This document shows, one piece after another, positions 61,616 to 64,000 of a stretch of 64,000 bases of DNA. Location of the stretch: NCBI RefSeq assembly GCF_019884785.1, contig NZ_CP082326.1, forward strand, positions 1 to 64,000, written 5' to 3'. Numbering within the stretch: the stretch's first letter is position 1; the number at the start of each line of letters is the position of its first letter. The notes beneath the pieces are model-generated. The model made no database searches and was not told the DNA's origin. It worked only from the letters and a program-made list of their open reading frames with translations. The translations under genes were made by a program, and so were the position numbers. Source of the stretch: Crassaminicella profunda (GTDB taxonomy: Bacteria > Bacillota > Clostridia > Peptostreptococcales > Thermotaleaceae).

Positions 61616-62245
61616 ATGGAAAAGGTATTTGTTATGGATCACCCATTGATACAGCATAAACTTACTTTAATCAGAGATAAGCATACTGGTTCAAAGGAAT
61701 TTAGAGAAGTTGTAAAGGAAATTTCTATGCTGATGGCGTATGAGGTAACAAGAAATCTTTCTTTAGAAGAGGTAGAAATCGAAACACCTGTATGTAAGAC
61801 AAAGTCAAAAGTATTGTCAGGAAGAAAACTAGGGATTGTTCCTATTTTAAGAGCAGGTCTTGGTATGGTAGATGGAATGCTAAGTCTTATTCCAGCAGCT
61901 AAGGTAGGACATGTAGGACTTTATAGAGATCCAGAAACCCTAGAGCCTGTTGAATATTACTGCAAACTTCCAGCTGATGTGGAAGAAAGAGATTTAATCG
62001 TAGTAGATCCAATGCTTGCTACAGGAGGTTCAGCAAATGCTGCCATCCAATTCATCAAAGATAGAGGTGCAACAAGCATTAGATTAGTATGTCTAATTGC
62101 TGCTCCTGAAGGAGTAAAAGCAGTTCGTGAAGCCCATCCTGATGTAGACATTTATTTAGCGAATGTAGATGAAAAATTAAATGATCATGCCTATATCATT
62201 CCAGGTCTTGGAGATGCAGGAGATAGATTATTTGGAACAAAATAG
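61616..62245 (+). CDS. upp: Uracil phosphoribosyltransferase
   Basis: Upp salvages uracil to UMP with PRPP. The 209-residue protein has the [18 protein letters not shown] start, the [16 protein letters not shown] segment near 70 and the PRPP loop [16 protein letters not shown] near 128. The uracil-binding tail [15 protein letters not shown] ends the chain. ATG 61616 follows GAGGAG by 9 bp; ATG 61607 directly abuts it. Its length equals the usual bacterial enzyme. A terminator follows. Confidence 0.97.
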   Translation: MEKVFVMDHPLIQHKLTLIRDKHTGSKEFREVVKEISMLMAYEVTRNLSLEEVEIETPVCKTKSKVLSGRKLGIVPILRAGLGMVDGMLSLIPAAKVGHVGLYRDPETLEPVEYYCKLPADVEERDLIVVDPMLATGGSANAAIQFIKDRGATSIRLVCLIAAPEGVKAVREAHPDVDIYLANVDEKLNDHAYIIPGLGDAGDRLFGTK

Positions 62246-62252
62246 TTTTTTC

Positions 62253-62295
62253 AAAGAATAGAGAGTAGGTTCGCCTGAAATCTATTCTTTTTTTT
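62253..62295 (+). terminator. Rho-independent terminator of upp
   Basis: AAAGAATAGA and TCTATTCTTT form a perfect 10-bp stem with an 18-nt loop, followed by TTTTT. Confidence 0.85.
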
Positions 62296-62535
62296 GTGTC
62301 AAAATGATAAAGTTATGCATATAATAAGATAATGATATTTTTGTATAGTGCATATTTTCCAACAAAAATATAAAGGAAAAGAGATAAATATGTAGAATAA
62401 TATATAAGATATTTGTTTTTATTTTATATGATCGTGCAGGTTTAAGGTAAGTTTATTTGTATTCTTTCGTGTATGATATTTTAACAAGATAGACAAATAT
62501 TTTAAAATAAGTATTTGATGGAGGAAATATAAGGG

Positions 62536-63024
62536 ATGAAAAGGCGAGATAAAATTAATTATTATCTTGATATTGCAGAAACCGTACTAAAAAGAGGTAC
62601 TTGCTTGAGAAGGAATTACGGAGCTATTATCGTAAAAAATGATGAAATTATTTCAACGGGATATACAGGTGCTCCTAGAGGAAGAAAAAATTGCATTGAT
62701 TTAGCTTACTGTATGAGAGATAAATTAAATATTCCAAGAGGACAGATGTATGAAAAATGTAGATCTGTGCATGCAGAAATGAATGCCTGTTTATCAGCAG
62801 CAAGAAGGGATATGATTGGTTCTACTCTATATTTAGTTGGAAGAGATGCTAAAACGAAAGAATTGATTGCCAATGCAAATTCTTGTGCTATGTGCAAGAG
62901 AATCATTATAAACTCTGGCATAGAGAGTGTGATTATCAGAGATGCTGAGGATGATTATAGAATAACTCATGTACAGGAGTGGATTAGTAATGATGATTCA
63001 CTGACAGAAAAAATGGGGTATTAA
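62536..63024 (+). CDS. dCMP deaminase-like zinc protein
   Basis: The 162-residue protein has the zinc deaminase signature HAEMNACLSAA near 78 and the PCxxC-type pair in SCAMCKRII near 115, where serine replaces the usual proline. GAIIVKNDEIISTGYTGAPRG near 32 also fits deoxycytidylate deaminases (ComEB family). It would supply dUMP for dTMP synthesis. GGAGG lies 12 bp before the ATG. The preceding 240 bp are AT-rich with no clear feature. An exact substrate is not proven. Confidence 0.9.
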   Translation: MKRRDKINYYLDIAETVLKRGTCLRRNYGAIIVKNDEIISTGYTGAPRGRKNCIDLAYCMRDKLNIPRGQMYEKCRSVHAEMNACLSAARRDMIGSTLYLVGRDAKTKELIANANSCAMCKRIIINSGIESVIIRDAEDDYRITHVQEWISNDDSLTEKMGY

Positions 63025-63100
63025 GTGATGGAAATTAAGTTTTCTACAAATATTTTGAAAAGATAGGAATAAAATTGGTACAATTTGATAATATTTAACA

Positions 63101-63129
63101 TTGAGTTTTTATGGTTTTTGCTGTAAAAT
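63101..63129 (+). promoter_or_regulatory. Sigma-A promoter of the TagO/WecA-like gene
   Basis: TTGAGT (63101-63106) and TAAAAT (63124-63129) have a 17-bp spacer, 36 bp before the GTG start. Confidence 0.65.
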
Positions 63130-63164
63130 GACTATGAGTATATGAAAATTAGGGAGTGTTATTT

Positions 63165-64000
63165 GTGAATAAATACTTTTTTGTATTTTTTATAGCAACA
63201 ATTGTATCATTTTGTATGACACCACTGGCGAAAAAGCTTGCATATAAAGTGGGTGCCATAGATGTACCAAAGGATGAAAGACGTGTACATAAAAAGCCTA
63301 TTCCAAGGATGGGTGGGTTAGCCATTTACTTAGGGGTTATAGGAAGTATCTTATTATTACTGCCCTATATGGATTTATCTGTGGATATGCTAAAACAAAT
63401 AAAGGGAATACTTATTGGAGGAACGATTATTGTTTTAATGGGAATTGTAGACGATATCAATCCTTTATCTGCAAAGGTAAAGCTAGCAGGACAAATTCTG
63501 AGTGCAGCAGTTGCAGTTTATTGTGGTGTGAAAATCCAAGTACTCAATGTTCCTTTTATTGATTACCAATTTAATGTTGAATATTTAGGGCTGAGTATAC
63601 CTGTTACAATATTTTGGATTGTAGGGATTACCAATACATTAAATTTGATAGATGGATTAGATGGATTAGCAGCAGGGGTTGCTACCATTGCAGCAGTGTC
63701 TCTTTCTTATGTAGGATTTATGAATGAAAGTTATATAGCAGCTATGATGACTCTAGCTATAGCTGGAGCTTGTTTAGGATTTTTACCTTACAATTTTAAT
63801 CCAGCAAAAATATTTATGGGAGATACAGGTTCTTTGTTTTTAGGCTATATGCTTGCAACAATTTCAGTATTTGGTTTGACAAAGGGAGCTGTAGCTATTG
63901 CTACAATCGTTCCTGTACTTGCCTTAGGACTTCCTATATTTGACACAACCTTTGCTATTCTTAGAAGGATGTTAAATGGAAGACCTATTATGGAGCCTGA
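63165..64000 (+). CDS. Undecaprenyl-phosphate GlcNAc-1-phosphate transferase (TagO/WecA-like), 3' end cut by the window
   Basis: A GTG after AGGGAGTG opens a frame that runs off the window after 278 codons. The product is a polytopic polyprenyl-phosphate sugar-1-phosphate transferase. Motifs are VHKKPIPRMGGLAIYLG near 45, the Mg-binding MGIVDDINPLSAKVKL near 101, NTLNLIDGLDGLAAGVAT near 158 and the catalytic FMGDTGSLFLGYM near 218. The family starts teichoic acid or secondary wall polymer synthesis, which fits the SLH-anchored surface proteins in this window. The C-terminal cytoplasmic loop motif (HxH) lies beyond the end. Confidence 0.92.
   Translation, partial: MNKYFFVFFIATIVSFCMTPLAKKLAYKVGAIDVPKDERRVHKKPIPRMGGLAIYLGVIGSILLLLPYMDLSVDMLKQIKGILIGGTIIVLMGIVDDINPLSAKVKLAGQILSAAVAVYCGVKIQVLNVPFIDYQFNVEYLGLSIPVTIFWIVGITNTLNLIDGLDGLAAGVATIAAVSLSYVGFMNESYIAAMMTLAIAGACLGFLPYNFNPAKIFMGDTGSLFLGYMLATISVFGLTKGAVAIATIVPVLALGLPIFDTTFAILRRMLNGRPIMEP

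Overview
The window is AT-rich DNA with compact, mostly plus-strand operons, strong Shine-Dalgarno sites, frequent TTG/GTG starts and U-tailed hairpin terminators. It carries an amino-acid-fermenting lysine pathway, a sigma-54 activator, S-layer homology (SLH) proteins and a four-cysteine L31. Together these suggest an anaerobic, monoderm member of the Clostridia that ferments lysine. No rRNA, tRNA, CRISPR array, transposase or integrase was seen, and I do not assign a genus.

Layout. (1) 1-2313: D-Ala-D-Ala ligase, a DUF1934 protein, and a protein made only of the two ends of arginyl-tRNA synthetase. (2) 2405-11680: a sigma-54 activator, a textbook -24/-12 promoter, then kdd-kamA-kamB-kamC-kamD-kamE. 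(3) 12037-28521: secreted surface proteins with SLH, Ig-like/TIG and stalk (copper amine oxidase N-like) modules, including a 2121-residue protein, plus a CtpA-type protease. (4) 28606-33200: a short structured RNA, pyrG, and an MBOAT/SGNH O-acetylation pair. (5) 33591-47320: a second surface block with two tandem S-layer-like paralogues, SLH and stalk proteins, two tandem TolC-like proteins and a MORN-repeat protein. (6) 47530-48817: kal and kce, the missing lysine steps. (7) 49050-64000: housekeeping genes (fsa, two glpX, rho, rpmE, DUF1385, prmC, prfA, CPA2 antiporter, ZIP transporter, ywlC, LMW phosphatase, rpiB, upp, dCMP deaminase, start of a TagO/WecA gene).

How the genes work together. 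KamA makes beta-lysine, KamDE (kept active by KamBC) makes 3,5-diaminohexanoate, Kdd oxidises it, Kce cleaves the product with acetyl-CoA, and Kal deaminates 3-aminobutyryl-CoA. The first block is under a sigma-54 promoter and kal-kce is under a sigma-A-type promoter about 36 kb away. The surface genes look like an envelope-building island placed between the two halves.

The most striking hidden element is at 59078-59377. A 36-codon gene has its own 5' hairpin over the ribosome-binding site. A convergent small RNA shares its bidirectional terminator and carries a copy of the gene's start region, so it can pair over the start codon. This is the architecture of an Fst/par-type type I toxin-antitoxin locus, with a peptide I do not recognise. 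Other notable items are a core-less ArgRS, a possible attenuator or small RNA before pyrG, TolC-like proteins without barrel strands in a presumed monoderm, repeated stem-loops between kam genes, and shared 11-bp-spaced boxes upstream of surface genes.
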